Shown piece by piece: positions 5,698 through 6,227 of a stretch of 6,227 nt of DNA. This DNA is from an uncultured Corynebacterium sp. GTDB lineage: Bacteria; Actinomycetota; Actinomycetes; Mycobacteriales; Mycobacteriaceae. The stretch covers positions 1 to 6,227 of the forward strand of contig CAJZGD010000154.1 of the NCBI GenBank assembly GCA_915275065.1. The letters run 5' to 3'. A program made the position numbers and the translations under genes. The notes under the pieces were generated by a model. It ran no database searches. It was not told the DNA's origin and saw only the letters and a list, made by a program, of their open reading frames with translations. Each line of letters opens with the position of its first letter. Position 1 is the first letter of the stretch.

Positions 5698-5702
5698 AAG
5701 GA
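5698..5702 (+). promoter_or_regulatory. ribosome binding site of the lipoprotein gene
   Basis: AAGGA lies 7 nt upstream of the ATG at 5710 and supports this start, which also gives a correctly placed signal peptide. The 23-bp gap after amn holds no terminator. Confidence 0.6.
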
Positions 5703-5709
5703 TCCCATC

Positions 5710-6227
5710 ATGAAACGCTCCCTCACTCGTGTCGTCATTGCTGTCTGTATGCCAGTTGGCCTTATGCTTTCTGCCTGCGGCTTTGGTGGTTTTACTCATT
5801 CAAGCACCACCGATGTTCCCGCGCCGGCCGGTGCCGCAGGTGCCACAGATAGCCCAGCCGCCACAGAAACATCCCCACCACCACAACTTATCGCCACCGA
5901 CCACACCGGGGTTGCCGCCGTGCAGAAACTCGTGAATAAGGCCGACACCGTTGTCGTGGCATCGAAAACAAATTCGGGCGCCGGCGCACAAAAAGCCAAA
6001 GAATTGCGGGCACCCCTGCTCATCGACGACGGCACCAACACCGACGCCATCGCCACCGAAATCAAACGGTTAAAAGCCAAGGAAGAACGGGTGGCGGATG
6101 CTGACCCCGGCGCGTCCGTGGCACCCAGCACATCCGCGGCGCCGAGCGCGCCGAGCACGTCGGGCGCGCCCACTTCCGCAGCGGCTACTACTTCCGCCGC
6201 CGCCACCCCGGCCGCCCCCGGCCCCCC
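5710..6227 (+). CDS. secreted lipoprotein, possibly with a cell-wall-binding-repeat-2-like domain, 3' partial
   Basis: The first 172 codons are present and the gene runs off the right edge. The N-terminus is a lipoprotein signal peptide: basic MKRSLTR, hydrophobic core 8-20, and lipobox L20-S-A-C23, so Cys23 should be lipidated and the protein anchored on the outer face of the membrane. Residues 24-62 form a Pro/Ala/Thr/Ser-rich linker. Residues about 64-128 look folded: VAAVQKLVNKADTVVVASK (68-86), KAKELRAPLLIDDGTNTDAI (95-114), then TEIKRLKAKEERVAD. The order of helix, VVVAS strand, helix, APLLI strand, and AIATEIKRL helix resembles the CWB2 putative cell-wall-binding repeat. Residues 134-172 are again low-complexity Ala/Pro/Ser/Thr, an unusual second linker inside or after the first half-domain. 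Export and lipidation are well supported; the CWB2 link is tentative. Its closeness to amn suggests shared transcription, not necessarily shared function. Confidence 0.8.
   Translation, partial: MKRSLTRVVIAVCMPVGLMLSACGFGGFTHSSTTDVPAPAGAAGATDSPAATETSPPPQLIATDHTGVAAVQKLVNKADTVVVASKTNSGAGAQKAKELRAPLLIDDGTNTDAIATEIKRLKAKEERVADADPGASVAPSTSAAPSAPSTSGAPTSAAATTSAAATPAAPGP

Overview
The window looks like chromosomal DNA of a Corynebacterium or a close relative. This rests on an AMP nucleosidase of the corynebacterial type, a class II (SIRT4-like) sirtuin, GTG and TTG starts, -10 elements that fit the corynebacterial pattern without clear -35 boxes, and a mosaic of GC-rich core genes and visibly more AT-rich accessory genes. 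The genus is an inference from protein resemblance; nothing here proves it.

Layout, left to right. A sirtuin gene (+, 5' end outside the window) converges with a small gene for a three-helix membrane protein (-) only 5 bp away. About 200 bp of promoter-bearing intergenic DNA separates that gene from a divergent gene (+) for a 459-residue membrane-anchored surface protein with DUF285/BspA-type leucine-rich repeats. This converges, across 42 bp, with a two-gene unit on the minus strand: a 63-residue PLDc_N-type membrane protein followed by a divergent beta-class DNA methyltransferase. The methyltransferase probably starts at a TTG overlapping the upstream stop codon. Next comes a near-perfect 18-bp palindrome over the likely -10 of the two-gene unit, then a 3' gene remnant on the plus strand (tentatively YceI-like). 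The GC-rich AMP nucleosidase gene (amn) follows, with an inverted repeat across its leader, and 23 bp later an exported lipoprotein gene that runs off the right edge.

Interpretation. The sirtuin and the amn-lipoprotein pair look like core genes. The segment from about 860 to 4040 (small membrane protein, DUF285 protein, methyltransferase, PLDc_N protein) looks like accessory DNA. Its right boundary falls where the neighbouring gene has lost its 5' part, which suggests insertion or replacement. The methyltransferase has no restriction enzyme beside it in the window. I see no tRNA, rRNA, CRISPR array, transposase or integrase. The best leads for novelty are the atypical methyltransferase coupled to a PLDc_N membrane protein, the palindrome at its promoter, and the truncated gene at the junction.
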